Virus record (IMG/VR): IMGVR_UViG_3300044858_003476
Location: 16,601-80,600 of that record
Source: a virus
DNA length: 64,000 nt
Direction: 5' to 3' (one strand)
This document shows, piece after piece, positions 40,001-48,880 of this stretch. A program made the translations under genes and the position numbers. Position 1 is the stretch's first letter. Each line of letters starts with the position of its first letter. Below the pieces are notes generated by a model. That model was not told the origin of the DNA. It searched no databases and saw only the letters and a program-made list of their open reading frames with translations.

Positions 40001-42714
40001 GTAGTTGCTATGGGTCCTATACCCATAAATAAGTTATTGCCCTGGAGGCGCGCCTTAGTAGAACGCATTACTCCCCCCAGCATAGCACCTCCTCGCATGA
40101 GGAGACCCTTCATACCGCTAGTGTTATTCTCGCTACTACTGACTATGTAGTTGAGGCTCTGGCTTCCAGTACCTAAGATTCTATGGAAGGATTCTGCCAT
40201 CTCACTAAAGCTGAATACCTCTGCCATACTCACAAAGGAGCGGCTGTCTTCCTTACCCTGTCCCCATCCCCAGCGCCAGGGTGCAGCAGGTAGACTAGCC
40301 CCTACCTCGTCAATTAGTATTGCTAATTCTCGTTGTCTCTCAAATCCTATGTTAGTGGCCTTGAGCGACACTAGGAATGGCTCCATCTCACGCGAGACTG
40401 GGTTAGGCCTCTCTTCAAAAGTGGCCTCTAGACCAATAGGGCGCCGTAATGAATCGTGGAAGGCATCCGCAGAGCGCCTTAACTTAATGTCCTCTGCACT
40501 CCCCCTCTCATAGGGATTCATAACATCTAGTATGAAGGGCTTAGTTATATACTCGAAGAAGGTGGACCCCCTCTCTCTATAAAATAGGTTATTGAGAGCG
40601 GGCAATGTATTTATACGATTAGTGTAATAGTTGTCGAGGGTGCCTCCGCTAAGCCCCTGAACCTCTTGCATGTATTTAGCTAACTCGAAATTATCGACGG
40701 GGGAAAAGTCTAGTATAGGCGTGTGCTGAGGATATCTTTTTCCTCTTGTCTTCTGTACAGCGCTGTCGATAGTGCCCTGGACCATCGACTTATTTAGTTC
40801 TGCAGTTATATAGCCTAGGGGTATACCTACACTGAAGTATAGCCCCATACTGGCCGCTGTAGTCATTACAAAGCTACTAGCAAATGTAAGCGCATTCTCG
40901 TATACACCAGCCACCGGTACCATACTATCGCGCGTCTCATCGTAGTCGAAGAACGTGCCGTAGTATGTCAGTGTTCTATCTAGTACTGCACCGAAGGCCC
41001 CCGTTATACTAGGTAGGGCCCCCACCTCATCCTTATATAGCCTGCCGAAGCCGGCCATGATAGTGTATTCATTAATGAGAGAGCCTAGGCCTGGTGATAA
41101 TAGAGCTCTATCGTAATCGCGGACCTGGTCTGGCACAGCACTGGGGGCCCCACTTAGCGCAGCGCGCGCTAGGTAGTTCTGCGTAGCTATGCCCGGCCTA
41201 TTGGTATAAGACTCTAATGATTCTCTCCAGTCTAAGTGCCCGCTTACTCGAGCGCGGGCTGCGTTATTGATAGCCACCTCATAGAAATGAGAGGCCCCCA
41301 GGAAGCTGGGTAGTTGAGATATAGTAGTACCAGTAGTAGCACGTATAAATGACTTATTGGTATAACCCATCTGCGTCATCGCTATATCGGAGACGTTGAA
41401 CTCATTATCAGACAATAACATGCCCTTATAATACGAGAAGGCAGCGGGGTCATCCTCGCTAGTCAGCCGTATCATGATCTCCCTATTGTGCTGAGCACTG
41501 AAGCGTCGAGTGCCCATATAGAGTACATCGGTGCCATTCTCGTCTATATTCTCAAATAGGTGTTTATTATAATGAGTACCTACGTTAGAGCCCACTATAA
41601 CACCGGCCTGCTGCAGGCGATGGTGTACATTGGAATCTACCTGGCCACTAGTAGCCATTAATATTGGTATGTCGGAGGCCCGCTCTACTATAGTGTTCTC
41701 GAAGTTCTCTAGTCTGGCGTAGTGAGTCCTATCTAAATTATTATCTCGACTGATGATTTCTCCATCATCATCTCTTGCTTGAGCTAGGCTCCAGCTTGCT
41801 GGGCTCAGTACTATGCCATTGGCCCTCTGCGCGTCGCGGGTCATGGCTAATATAGCTTCTGACTCACCTAAGATGAATCTATTGCTAGAAGTATCTAGCT
41901 CCCTGCCCTCTGCTAGGGAACGCATATAAGTGCGGAGTTCAGTAACAAACTTAGGGTTAGTGGTTTCGTAGAATACATCCTTTTTATCAGACTTAAGGCC
42001 TATGTCAAGAAGACTACTATTAGTATTCCTGAGCATTACGCCAGCGCCCATGAGTAGAGGAGCGGCTATAGCTCCTACTATACCTAGTCGGGGGGCCCTG
42101 CCTGATATTATAGCGCCGGCTCCTGCGATACCTGATACTACCGCTCCTATCTCGAGGGCATTAGTTCCGTACTCTGTTATATAAGGGGCCGTGTGTATTC
42201 TACCTACATTGGTACCGTCTTCTCTGGTGATCAACTCGAGTTTAGAGTGCATCAGCGTAGTACCCTGATCATTATCAGCAGTATAGGGTATGACGTCTAG
42301 ATTATCAGATGCCGCCTTTAATGCCTCTGACTCTCTCTTAGATATAGTCATGTCAACTACGACAGTACCACCTACCTTATCATATAAATCCATCTCATTA
42401 GTAAATATACCCTCTGCCATCTTTATATATGGCTTCATGCTCTGATAGAATTTATCTTGCCTCTCTTGGCCTATTGTCCTGAAGCTCTCTTTATTAAAAG
42501 TATCGTGTAATAACTCTAGGGTAAAATCCGAGTGGAACCTATTGTGTGAAAACAAAGCTGCTTGTAGAGTACCTGGGCGCGCATCTCTTAGAAAGCGCTG
42601 AGTCTCACTAAGAGATGACACGCCGAATCGGCTAGAGTGGCCCTCTAGTGAACCAACACCAGCCGATGGGTATTTACCCGCCGCCTCTATTTGTTTTAGT
42701 AGATCCGATTCCAC
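34018..42714 (-). CDS. 2,898-aa virion-type protein with PLD-like N terminus and membrane segments
   Basis: The last and largest gene of the minus-strand operon. Residues about 115-195 (GGTVVVDMTISKRESEAL, LMHSKLELI with His156 and Lys158, TAPYITEYGTNALEIG) and about 345-415 (IPILMATSGQVDSNVHHRL, GVIVGSNVG, MGTRRFSAQHNREIMIRL) look like the two halves of a phospholipase D fold, but the HxKxxxxD motif is incomplete in both. Further on are at least ten hydrophobic segments, for example VIALSNFIVPPVLGVLFGL, SLAGGVAATMIAGAIGAMMS and a long KAIGAIGAAVVAAPLVAAI block near residue 2,460. It resembles giant ejected or tape-measure proteins. The start overlaps the preceding gene by 19 nt. Confidence 0.6.
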   Translation of the reverse strand: MESDLLKQIEAAGKYPSAGVGSLEGHSSRFGVSSLSETQRFLRDARPGTLQAALFSHNRFHSDFTLELLHDTFNKESFRTIGQERQDKFYQSMKPYIKMAEGIFTNEMDLYDKVGGTVVVDMTISKRESEALKAASDNLDVIPYTADNDQGTTLMHSKLELITREDGTNVGRIHTAPYITEYGTNALEIGAVVSGIAGAGAIISGRAPRLGIVGAIAAPLLMGAGVMLRNTNSSLLDIGLKSDKKDVFYETTNPKFVTELRTYMRSLAEGRELDTSSNRFILGESEAILAMTRDAQRANGIVLSPASWSLAQARDDDGEIISRDNNLDRTHYARLENFENTIVERASDIPILMATSGQVDSNVHHRLQQAGVIVGSNVGTHYNKHLFENIDENGTDVLYMGTRRFSAQHNREIMIRLTSEDDPAAFSYYKGMLLSDNEFNVSDIAMTQMGYTNKSFIRATTGTTISQLPSFLGASHFYEVAINNAARARVSGHLDWRESLESYTNRPGIATQNYLARAALSGAPSAVPDQVRDYDRALLSPGLGSLINEYTIMAGFGRLYKDEVGALPSITGAFGAVLDRTLTYYGTFFDYDETRDSMVPVAGVYENALTFASSFVMTTAASMGLYFSVGIPLGYITAELNKSMVQGTIDSAVQKTRGKRYPQHTPILDFSPVDNFELAKYMQEVQGLSGGTLDNYYTNRINTLPALNNLFYRERGSTFFEYITKPFILDVMNPYERGSAEDIKLRRSADAFHDSLRRPIGLEATFEERPNPVSREMEPFLVSLKATNIGFERQRELAILIDEVGASLPAAPWRWGWGQGKEDSRSFVSMAEVFSFSEMAESFHRILGTGSQSLNYIVSSSENNTSGMKGLLMRGGAMLGGVMRSTKARLQGNNLFMGIGPIATTNLAVEYKELMKLERQMLVENLLTWEVGINGQGSRQIGNAQTPEQRQLVAKFVDQLIVYNQAIQNSPHYQQAVQRAAGATAAQEDLFRLISGRNSRFLTSSFFRNKGIIGASVLALMNVQTGLANILDASGPSFLRSINLQFGAVDVEEVRYNNRNLVLEGPVMGAAYTALAVAGGYVGSEVFGSMAINRYSLSDELYASGGSRLISAEAEEVLKRGTLVKKGNRFMTWGLTTAALLWAPRVITGVGNFIMNTFNRMTGQEGQVLDENYATVGSLQAWKQSVLNRVDAGGLVGNRTERTLEAWSAFVAGRISAHTPVAAISRRAKTIEVYASQAPTSYIQFFIAESRRRDSEIDKGVYSYSMGVQSAPVLGISMSVSAPLAFDANKPYAEAFIYNQEKDNVINYIQSAGNVSLAVSLTAGLVSLSALLPEYARSKILRDPTIGAGAKDLSNKMTNLAVLVDDWGGRAMNIPIAGARTAAGSFWHYSGKVIDTMAGFSYGALQGFDKLDRRLAKVIALSNFIVPPVLGVLFGLTGTSPLTSSLLVGTSLAFAYSFAMKHDPWRKKVAALQSRVARITGMDDIKIARGMHTGLRRWRAYRMPLLLGTTAALFQTKTGWNISEGMDDNVITRLATVGLYAGVNAMAVVELADLGLDPGATIERYRRMRAKVGKMHPLNPLGVLRKLRLASLERDIRSDFNTVETYLSDYRNNRRGYHSFDLLDEHLKTTHGTAYHNAMNEHGRRPSNFQVRDIIDEANNYRLTDYGENLRTLVDNRDYLKYRNARILGPGGNRLLRSAAALGTVNIAATALLLGVGAILSGSGSQEEATAGFYNAMDGTPLEFVSNAFRLVTRRDIAVAPDPLEPLIVMADGAYKRKRGVRLINPIESSVGRMSIAIDNLRSSFVLNASNPFMSVLVFGTSVREGELGSRQTFYMQLQSTNQDISTAVYSTAPAYMFKMVKAGAMGQLYARDYRKANITDASMNNLSEDQRKFMAISVVSLTARLDPLTDKNRRRVTSPLNRASLALYRADPLMNIALSSRLQVIRNFAYQRPESLVSEMTNLGNPDGMNPRDSKKPKSYLDTLIASLSKGDMRLLAETAFPGLTSRVANPLNFVQYENFIKYSSERRTGGRRVDIYAADGDWLEMGAPTSMRTEESNILGTIGSFLVNFWGKIPLINTPIMTSLAGGVAATMIAGAIGAMMSLFGVLEGGKQARAIDNVMTELRVLWASEGAEHFIITAPQAKSPLGENRMKYEVKRGRFTYTLHASPPDGMGGEVGRRIGYFLNTSMSMTANDGMDTLMARVYDAPIINESTVRSITDRDDLIRKLVDSLDDAISNGPDSFLTKILNLLDSDISINNGPAPFSQKAYSLLGLSEETFKIQYGDADSFLRRRIRQVIEETIEREVIRKISLNPRPGDAFMISSRFRGLTSDEQIRIISASVLNELGFLFKEIKERALIMAGATTDIEVLRSRNQRVEDWANKQGGIIDIERKKAPQWKRIFHWDSGKAPIADPSEIKVYPFFKARLSARGSLQALGGGIMTAWGGIESLDVGSAFIRLGRSQRDELYTEAERQLLEEHAGMTVRNSITGIVTGLMAAKAIGAIGAAVVAAPLVAAIGVVAIGVGIATGLFAWGYKHLEAATKGNAWQDFSEASERFWAGVDRAIGDIIGDKIPSVLSLGNDEIKGVITSGIGMALGVMSLVGAAASWFKGAGWGLIAKSGLGGFLGGTAISAVPGVHETLARGSSAAVEGMGKITGLNMFVTPTDYLLARYKQGPGGMTLAMPGRAFQYNADRWAEASKDSTGNRTAAMLLPTPDGGDSNIQLLDPFTEREIARRARLFNVEIFGQTSWIKSARASSDWGSIKVYARQQMLGQYKNNMAAIRAIVSDTMNKLAQSATPYNTEVARLAIAVSKTVGGPAPATQSRAIINNNGNFSPELKEIAEEATRRGHIALISQETSAEQNGNTVTVTTRPSDDNSLWVNRLDGKLDREVMLRMG

Positions 42715-43331
42715 TGTTCATTGACCTCTATATTATCTGTATAGGAGACCTCTACCGGCACTACCGGTGTATCGTATTCTACTACTACGGGATCATTATT
42801 AGGTAATTGTATCTCTGCCTTGAAGCGCTCTGCTCGACTAGTGCTCTGGTCCTTGACGGTGTAATCTACACTAGCACCCAGTGCATCTTTAACAATGATG
42901 CCTGTCAGTATATCGGGGTAATCGAATAAACTAATTATATTGTCTACCGGTGTCACCTCTATACGCTCGCGGCCGGTAGACGTACCTATCCACCAGTATC
43001 GTGTGTCTACTAATGACTCTTGATAGTCCAGGACTACGCGCCCTGGTACCTTAGATTGTTGTCTCCATCTCCAGATCTCTATCTTATAGGCATTCTCTAG
43101 TCTGAATGCCTCGCTGGCTCGCGGCGTGCTGTACTGGGGGTAGGCTAGCGGTATATACTCTGGCTCGCAGGGGGCCAGCAATAAGCGTAGTGGTATAGTC
43201 GACTGGAGGTGTATTCTCTGACTGGTGCCAGGCGTGACCCCACGGAGAGAACGCGGCGGTGTGATATACAGGTAGTATCGCCACGAGCTGAATAATTCCT
43301 GGAACTTAAATACAACTGGAGATAATTTCAT
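42696..43331 (-). CDS. structural protein, 211 aa
   Basis: A beta-rich product, with YLYITPPRSLRGVTPGTSQR early and VEYDTPVVPVEVSYTDNIEV late. Its middle (GRERIEVTPVDNIISLFDYP) is typical of small tail or head-completion proteins. Located between the terminase and the giant protein. No family recognised. Confidence 0.5.
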   Translation of the reverse strand: MKLSPVVFKFQELFSSWRYYLYITPPRSLRGVTPGTSQRIHLQSTIPLRLLLAPCEPEYIPLAYPQYSTPRASEAFRLENAYKIEIWRWRQQSKVPGRVVLDYQESLVDTRYWWIGTSTGRERIEVTPVDNIISLFDYPDILTGIIVKDALGASVDYTVKDQSTSRAERFKAEIQLPNNDPVVVEYDTPVVPVEVSYTDNIEVNEQWNRIY

Positions 43332-43404
43332 TATGGTTATGGCGCGCCTGGGGACAGCTTTTAATACATCATGGATTAGATGAGCTTATCTATTGTGGAC
43401 TTGA

Positions 43405-45183
43405 CTATATTGAGGGCCGCCGCTTACGCGCTGCTAGTAGTAAGCCCTTACCGCGAGCTGTAGTTAGTTCTCTATTCTTCTTGAGTGTCTTGCTACTGAT
43501 ACTCTTAATGCCACTAGAACTCATACTGAATCCCATGAGAGTGCTGTCCTCCTTAACACAGTTGAATACAGCGTTGACTACAGCATCTATTATGTCCTTA
43601 CCACTGGCCCGCTCGTTGTGAGTTATCTTACCACTAGCCAGTTGTAATATACCGCCCATCTCGGCCATCAGACTATGCGTCCAGGTACTATCGCGAGGTA
43701 GTATCAGTCGACCCTCATTGAGTAGTTGTCGCGTTAGGTTATAGTAACTCAGCTGCGCTGTATTAGTGGTACTCATCTCAGTAGAGCGTATGCCGTGAGC
43801 GTGTAGTCGTTGTATAGTGGACTGAGATTGGTATGAGTCAAATGAGCAGAGACTAATATGGCGGGCCTGACATATATGCACTAACTTCTCTTCTATATCT
43901 AGGTAGGAGACTATACGTTGTATGCCCCTCCCCCTATCATCTCTATCACTATAGGGCTTCCACACTAGTAGACCATCTACTATGACACCCCATCTACCAT
44001 CTTCTAGTTTAGTGCTCCTTACGAAGGCAATAGCGGCGCTATCCTTCTTGAGCCCATAGTCTACGTGTAGATAGGAGCGACCCTCACTGAGTCGTTCTAG
44101 TCTATTTATCTGCAGTGATACGTAATGGCGAGTATCATCACCATTGGCTATATCCAGTGGTATAGAACGCGCATCCAGACAAGAGAGACCCTTAACTGCC
44201 TCCTCTATATACTCCTTCTGGAAGAAGGAGCCGTGCCTACTAGAGCGTATGCCCTCATACTCCAGAGCTGCTGTCACAGGATCGCGTATGTAATCCTCAC
44301 TATTCTTGAGGTTATACTCACTGACCTCTGGTCGTAGATTGATGTCCCAGGTGCGTAGGCGGAATGCCACCATGCGAGCATCGCGTGTCGCTACCTTATA
44401 GAGATTCTGTATGTAGTCCCCCTCACCCCAAGCAGAACTAATGGCTATCTTCTTACCTTTATCACCGAAGGTACTCAGCCCCTTAGCTACGTTACTCCAT
44501 ATATCATCTGCCTTCGATTCCCCTAGCTCGTTATACTCGAAGCGGGCCGCCTCATCTAGAACTAACATCTTGAGAGAATAACCTACTAGGGACTGCGAGT
44601 TAGTGTGTTTAGCGTAGATGGCTATATTCTTAGTCGGGCAACGTATCTCCTGCGTGAGTATCTCTATCTGACCACTGTTCACTAGCCCCTTGAAGTACGC
44701 GCTCTGGCTAGCGTAGCCCCTGATTGCGCCGAATAGTGTCTCATTGACCTGGGCCCCGCTTCGCGCTATAACAAATATAGCTATAGGGGATCCACTCAGG
44801 AGACCATAGTGCTTAGCTGGGTTATCTAGGTTGATAAGGCAATAGAATTCATAGAGCACGCATATACTTGCTAGCACGCTCTTACCTCCTCGTCGCCCGC
44901 ACTCTAGTACCATGTTGACGTAGGGGCGGTCTGGTACCCAGGTGGTTACATCTTGCTCAGCCCATCGTTGTAATATAGCTAGCTCATCTTCTGGTAGGGG
45001 CTCATTATAGAGAGCGCGCAGTATAGCTCTCTGAGGCGGGAATAATGTATCGCCGGGGGCCAGTAGATACTGCTCTGCAAATTCAACTATACCTATAACG
45101 TGATTAGTCCTAACCTGAGCTAGGCCCTCATACACTAACTCATCGAATAGTTCTATTGGATCCAGCTTACGTTTACGCGCCAA
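43405..45183 (-). CDS. large terminase subunit (TerL)
   Basis: The 592-aa protein has Walker A GRRGGKS (96-102), Walker B MLVLDEAARF with Asp210/Glu211, the coupling motif SSAWGEGD (249-256), and the RNase-H-type nuclease domain starting LHVDYGLKKDSAAIAF (Asp374, Asp381), followed by SFDSYQSQ. This is the packaging motor that pumps and cuts phage DNA. An 11-nt overlap joins it to the upstream gene. Its place inside the tail-type operon, rather than at the head of a head operon, is unusual. Confidence 0.9.
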   Translation of the reverse strand: MARKRKLDPIELFDELVYEGLAQVRTNHVIGIVEFAEQYLLAPGDTLFPPQRAILRALYNEPLPEDELAILQRWAEQDVTTWVPDRPYVNMVLECGRRGGKSVLASICVLYEFYCLINLDNPAKHYGLLSGSPIAIFVIARSGAQVNETLFGAIRGYASQSAYFKGLVNSGQIEILTQEIRCPTKNIAIYAKHTNSQSLVGYSLKMLVLDEAARFEYNELGESKADDIWSNVAKGLSTFGDKGKKIAISSAWGEGDYIQNLYKVATRDARMVAFRLRTWDINLRPEVSEYNLKNSEDYIRDPVTAALEYEGIRSSRHGSFFQKEYIEEAVKGLSCLDARSIPLDIANGDDTRHYVSLQINRLERLSEGRSYLHVDYGLKKDSAAIAFVRSTKLEDGRWGVIVDGLLVWKPYSDRDDRGRGIQRIVSYLDIEEKLVHICQARHISLCSFDSYQSQSTIQRLHAHGIRSTEMSTTNTAQLSYYNLTRQLLNEGRLILPRDSTWTHSLMAEMGGILQLASGKITHNERASGKDIIDAVVNAVFNCVKEDSTLMGFSMSSSGIKSISSKTLKKNRELTTARGKGLLLAARKRRPSI

Positions 45184-45961
45184 GTGTCACCTCCATACAC
45201 ATATTCTTAGTCTCTGTGTATTCTGTTATGTCTATGTCAGGTTGTATGGCCTTGACTAAATTAGGATTCTCATTTATAGCAACATAGAATACGTCACCTT
45301 GGGGTATCATGTGTACTGCTGCAGGGCCCGATATTGTGTTTACTGGTAGTGATGGATTCAGATATATAGATGATACGGTACTCATAATATAGGGGCCCGC
45401 GTCTATCTCTAGCTCTATATACTCGTCTGGTATTGGTACCTCTAAGCGAGGGGGCGATTCTATATAGCGTAGTGTCCAGGGCACAGTTGAATTGAAGCGG
45501 ATAGTCGTTACAGTTGTATTCTGCGGAGTCTCTAGCTGTACCTCTTGGTCTAGACTATTGTCTCGAGAGAATGCAGTGTAGATTATAATAGTACTGGAGC
45601 TACCTGACCGTAGTATGTACGCGCTTATACTACTCTCCTCCTTAGTAGAGAGGATGGCTCTCTGCAGTGGTTCTAGACCCCAGCTATCTAATTCTGAGCG
45701 CATTATAAAATTACCCCTACTATCTATCATGTCGTAGGGAGCGGGCACTCTAACAGAATGTATATCCTTATTGAGAACTACGACGGGGTAATCAGTACTA
45801 CTGAGTAATTGTATTATCCACCAATCTAGTAGTGGCAGAGCGCCTAATAGTGCGGGGGCCCGTGTTCTAATTAATGACTCGAGGTTAATCACAGTGAATA
45901 ATGGGTTTAGACAGCGACGCTTTAGTAGTATGCCCCTCACTATGTGGTCAATAGCAGGCAC
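45173..45961 (-). CDS. virion protein, 262 aa
   Basis: GTG start. Beta-rich (VQLETPQNTTVTTIRFNST, YIELEIDAGPYIMS) with a helical N terminus. Likely a structural protein in the tail or neck by position. A 102-nt gap to the upstream gene holds no clear gene. Confidence 0.45.
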   Translation of the reverse strand: MPAIDHIVRGILLKRRCLNPLFTVINLESLIRTRAPALLGALPLLDWWIIQLLSSTDYPVVVLNKDIHSVRVPAPYDMIDSRGNFIMRSELDSWGLEPLQRAILSTKEESSISAYILRSGSSSTIIIYTAFSRDNSLDQEVQLETPQNTTVTTIRFNSTVPWTLRYIESPPRLEVPIPDEYIELEIDAGPYIMSTVSSIYLNPSLPVNTISGPAAVHMIPQGDVFYVAINENPNLVKAIQPDIDITEYTETKNMCMEVTLGA

Positions 45962-46063
45962 CGCGCATGTACTTGACTGGTATGGGAATGAATGGCACTA
46001 ACAGTCGAGGAGGCCATAGAAATATACCCTGCTGGCCCCTCTACTAGGCCGCAGCTACAAGGG

Positions 46064-46534
46064 TCATGTCTGCTCGTTGAGCAGTAAATTGATAGTGTAA
46101 TTGTATACTGCAGGTGGTGCTACCGAGAGTGGTGCGCTAACTACGGTCTCTATGTGCACTACAGTGCCCACGTTACTGCCGCGGTTATTACCATTAGCTG
46201 GACTGGCACCAGTTAGGTTAGCCCCCCGTACTACCAGTGCATGAGTGAAGGGCCCTATCGTCCCCCCTGATGGCGTGAATGTGGCAGTACTAACCAGACT
46301 AGCAGTGGGTGCTGTACGCGTTGGGATAGTGATGATTGGGGTAGTGACAATAAATCTACTATAACTACTAATCTCCCAGAGGGCTGCTTCAGCCATAGTG
46401 ATATTCAGGCGGGCATCTATCTCATTGGGGGTTAATACATTACCGATACCTAATTGGGGTCGATTGATTAGAATGACTACTAGATTAGTGTTAATCTGAG
46501 ATAGTAGGAAGGAGTATAGTGCTCTTGTGTACAT
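46064..46534 (-). CDS. virion protein, 156 aa
   Basis: Residues about 85-110 (SLVSTATFTPSGGTIGPFTH) and the end (VYNYTINLLLNEQT) are typical of phage tail or adaptor proteins made of beta strands. It ends the tight group of small structural genes, 1 nt after the next upstream stop. Confidence 0.45.
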   Translation of the reverse strand: MYTRALYSFLLSQINTNLVVILINRPQLGIGNVLTPNEIDARLNITMAEAALWEISSYSRFIVTTPIITIPTRTAPTASLVSTATFTPSGGTIGPFTHALVVRGANLTGASPANGNNRGSNVGTVVHIETVVSAPLSVAPPAVYNYTINLLLNEQT

Positions 46535-46535
46535 G

Positions 46536-46904
46536 TTAAGGTAGTGTTATGTTAAGACGGCTTTCTACAGCGCCGTCGATGATTCTATACACTATATCAT
46601 CATCGAGGGGGTCATATAGCTCTATATCATAGAACCACGTCTGACGCGGTGCTGTAGTAGGTATCTGCCTAGTACGTGTGGCACCTAGATAGGGTTTAAT
46701 ACGTGTGTAGATCACTCCATCTCTATCTACTGTAATCAGGGGCTCAAACTCAAAGTTAGCGAATAACTCACCATCCTCCTCATCTCGTATCTGACCCCGG
46801 CACTGCATTGCTGTTAGATCTCCCTGACGTAGTATAGTCAGTAGATCCCAGAGGGCCCCCCGTATAATAGCTCTATCCTTAACTAGATCTAGCTTAGTTA
46901 CCAT
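46536..46904 (-). CDS. phage tail-associated protein, 122 aa
   Basis: The N terminus is followed by GDLTAMQCRGQIRDEEDGEL, the pattern of phage proteins with a small BppU-like Ig fold (DLTG..C...IR.). The start overlaps the preceding stop by 7 nt. Confidence 0.55.
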   Translation of the reverse strand: MVTKLDLVKDRAIIRGALWDLLTILRQGDLTAMQCRGQIRDEEDGELFANFEFEPLITVDRDGVIYTRIKPYLGATRTRQIPTTAPRQTWFYDIELYDPLDDDIVYRIIDGAVESRLNITLP

Positions 46905-47743
46905 AATCTCAATATTGCTGTTACTGTCTGCTGTATAACTACGCCCTGTACAATTCTATGACTGAGGCGCACCCTATCAATTAACCACTGCTGTTTGTAT
47001 AAAATACTATCTAATAATGGGGGGCTATCTAGTAGGAATAATTCCTGAGTCTGGGCTCTATATTGATATAGCGTCGTCTCCTCACCATAATTAATAGTGG
47101 ACCAGCCCGTATACGTTCCTATCCAGGGTTTCTCTAATCTAGTGGGTAACTCACCTACTAGATTAGGTAGTGTACGCGTCATCTGCTCTACGCTTGGTGG
47201 ACCAAGGGGATCTAGTAGATTAGTAGGTCTTAACTTACTCCACTGGAGAGTATCAGGCGGGGCTATATCACCTGATACGTGCTGATATTCATAGTAAGGC
47301 CATATCACTCGCCCAGTCCATACCCAGCCGGGTAATAGGGGGTGTATGCCTTGACTACTTAACAACACCACCTTACCATTGAATATAGGTACCAGATCAT
47401 CCGCTGAGGGATAACGTAGTGTATAACCATCATCTACCATTGGTATATATGGCAGGAGATGCTGTACTAAATCTACTGGTAAGTAGATATATCGCCTATT
47501 GGGCCAGCTCTGGCCATCTATTCTTACAAATACGGCTATCTCCTGCCAGCCGCGACGGCCCCATAAATCACCGCCCAGCCACTGAATTCCTACCCATGTG
47601 TAACTCTCTACCTCTTCGACTAGTGCATCTAGGCCCTTATACTCAAATAGACCTGCCTGCGGCTGATAAGGCCGCGCAGGGTTGAGCCGCCGCTGTTCTG
47701 CTACTAGTTCTTGCCATGGTTTAATAGTACTCAATTCGGCCAA
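46898..47743 (-). CDS. structural protein, 281 aa
   Basis: Trp- and Pro-rich (WVGIQWLGGDLWGRRGWQE, LLPGWVWTGRVIWPYYEYQ) with a helical final part. Probably baseplate or tail. No family recognised. It overlaps both neighbours. Confidence 0.45.
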   Translation of the reverse strand: MAELSTIKPWQELVAEQRRLNPARPYQPQAGLFEYKGLDALVEEVESYTWVGIQWLGGDLWGRRGWQEIAVFVRIDGQSWPNRRYIYLPVDLVQHLLPYIPMVDDGYTLRYPSADDLVPIFNGKVVLLSSQGIHPLLPGWVWTGRVIWPYYEYQHVSGDIAPPDTLQWSKLRPTNLLDPLGPPSVEQMTRTLPNLVGELPTRLEKPWIGTYTGWSTINYGEETTLYQYRAQTQELFLLDSPPLLDSILYKQQWLIDRVRLSHRIVQGVVIQQTVTAILRLW

Positions 47744-48869
47744 TCTCCTCTTTAGCTACTAGGTAATTATCATTCTCGTATGTAGCAAGAATGAATATAT
47801 TACTCCATTCTCTTATAGATAAGAAGAATATGGGCTTATAGTCACCTTCCCTATATATTACGCCTATCGATGATTGTATAGGCACAGTACGGGCCTGTGG
47901 AGTAGACCTGCCCGGCTGTATAAGTGTATTAACTGATAGACCAGAGAACATAGTAGCCGTCAGTAACCTTACATCTCTTACACTGACCCACCAGCTCTCT
48001 GGACCATTTGCTAATATTATGCAACCGTTCTGCAAATACATGGCGCGGCTGCTTATACGAGTACTATCTATTAGATACGCATCGTATAACTCTGCTCCTA
48101 TAGTCTCATTTATTGTGTAGTTTCGTATAAACCTAGTAGCAGCGCGGAGTAGACCTAGGTCAGGAACTATAGGCCCTCGCGGCGGCCGGGTATTAAACCA
48201 CGTCTTATTGCTTTGTCTCACACTCTCTACTGTCTCTATTGGCATCGTTACAATTATATCCCCTAGTCTACCTACTATCTGACGGCCCCGACTAGTATAG
48301 ACTTTATCTGCTTCTATCGTTGTGGCGTCTCCTATTCTATCTATGTAGAAGCGTCCCGAGCCTAGAGATTCTAACCATACCTCCAGGTCTATTATACTAT
48401 CACTCCATCGAGATGGAACTCCAGTAGTAATCTGAAGTATTTCATTGACTGCAATTCTTACGTCTCCTACTGCTGTTTCTAATATGAGGTCATTATCAAT
48501 TAATCTGACTGCCTCTACTACGATAATATCTATGTATGTGACTAGCGCAGTACGGCGTATGAGCTGTACCTCTGGCGCTATACCCTGTTCTAGGTACTCT
48601 ATCACAGCCGCCTCTGCGTCAGCAGCCCAGCTAAACGGACGCGTTAGTGTCTGCGCCACCGGGGCGTTATAGGTCGGCGTGCCATCTGGCCTAGTATAGA
48701 TAGTATTATTGCCTTGTATTATAGTCAGTACATCTCGTAGGTTAGAACGGGCGGGCCCCACTGTCACTATCTTATCAGTAATAGATAGCGTACCCGTCAC
48801 CTGAGACTCTACCTTACCTACTAGATATCTCATAGTTACAGACTGACCTATGTATATCAGTAATCTCAT
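47721..48869 (-). CDS. baseplate-like protein, 382 aa
   Basis: Beta-rich protein with repeated strands (VTGTLSITDKIVTVGPARS, LEVWLESLGSGRFYIDRIG) and a late block DVRLLTATMFSGLSVNTLIQ. It is placed between the 1,207-aa protein and smaller tail proteins, in line with a baseplate wedge or hub component. Function by context. Confidence 0.45.
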   Translation of the reverse strand: MRLLIYIGQSVTMRYLVGKVESQVTGTLSITDKIVTVGPARSNLRDVLTIIQGNNTIYTRPDGTPTYNAPVAQTLTRPFSWAADAEAAVIEYLEQGIAPEVQLIRRTALVTYIDIIVVEAVRLIDNDLILETAVGDVRIAVNEILQITTGVPSRWSDSIIDLEVWLESLGSGRFYIDRIGDATTIEADKVYTSRGRQIVGRLGDIIVTMPIETVESVRQSNKTWFNTRPPRGPIVPDLGLLRAATRFIRNYTINETIGAELYDAYLIDSTRISSRAMYLQNGCIILANGPESWWVSVRDVRLLTATMFSGLSVNTLIQPGRSTPQARTVPIQSSIGVIYREGDYKPIFFLSIREWSNIFILATYENDNYLVAKEEIGRIEYY

Positions 48870-48880
48870 TAGACCCTCCC

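Noticed and set aside
34018-42714. Several 60-140 codon plus-strand frames inside the giant gene and other minus-strand genes
   Set aside because: They are antisense shadows with no start signals and low-complexity Ser/Pro/Arg sequence.
34018-42714. Giant protein as a virion RNA polymerase
   Set aside because: No polymerase motif could be found, and the many membrane segments speak against it.
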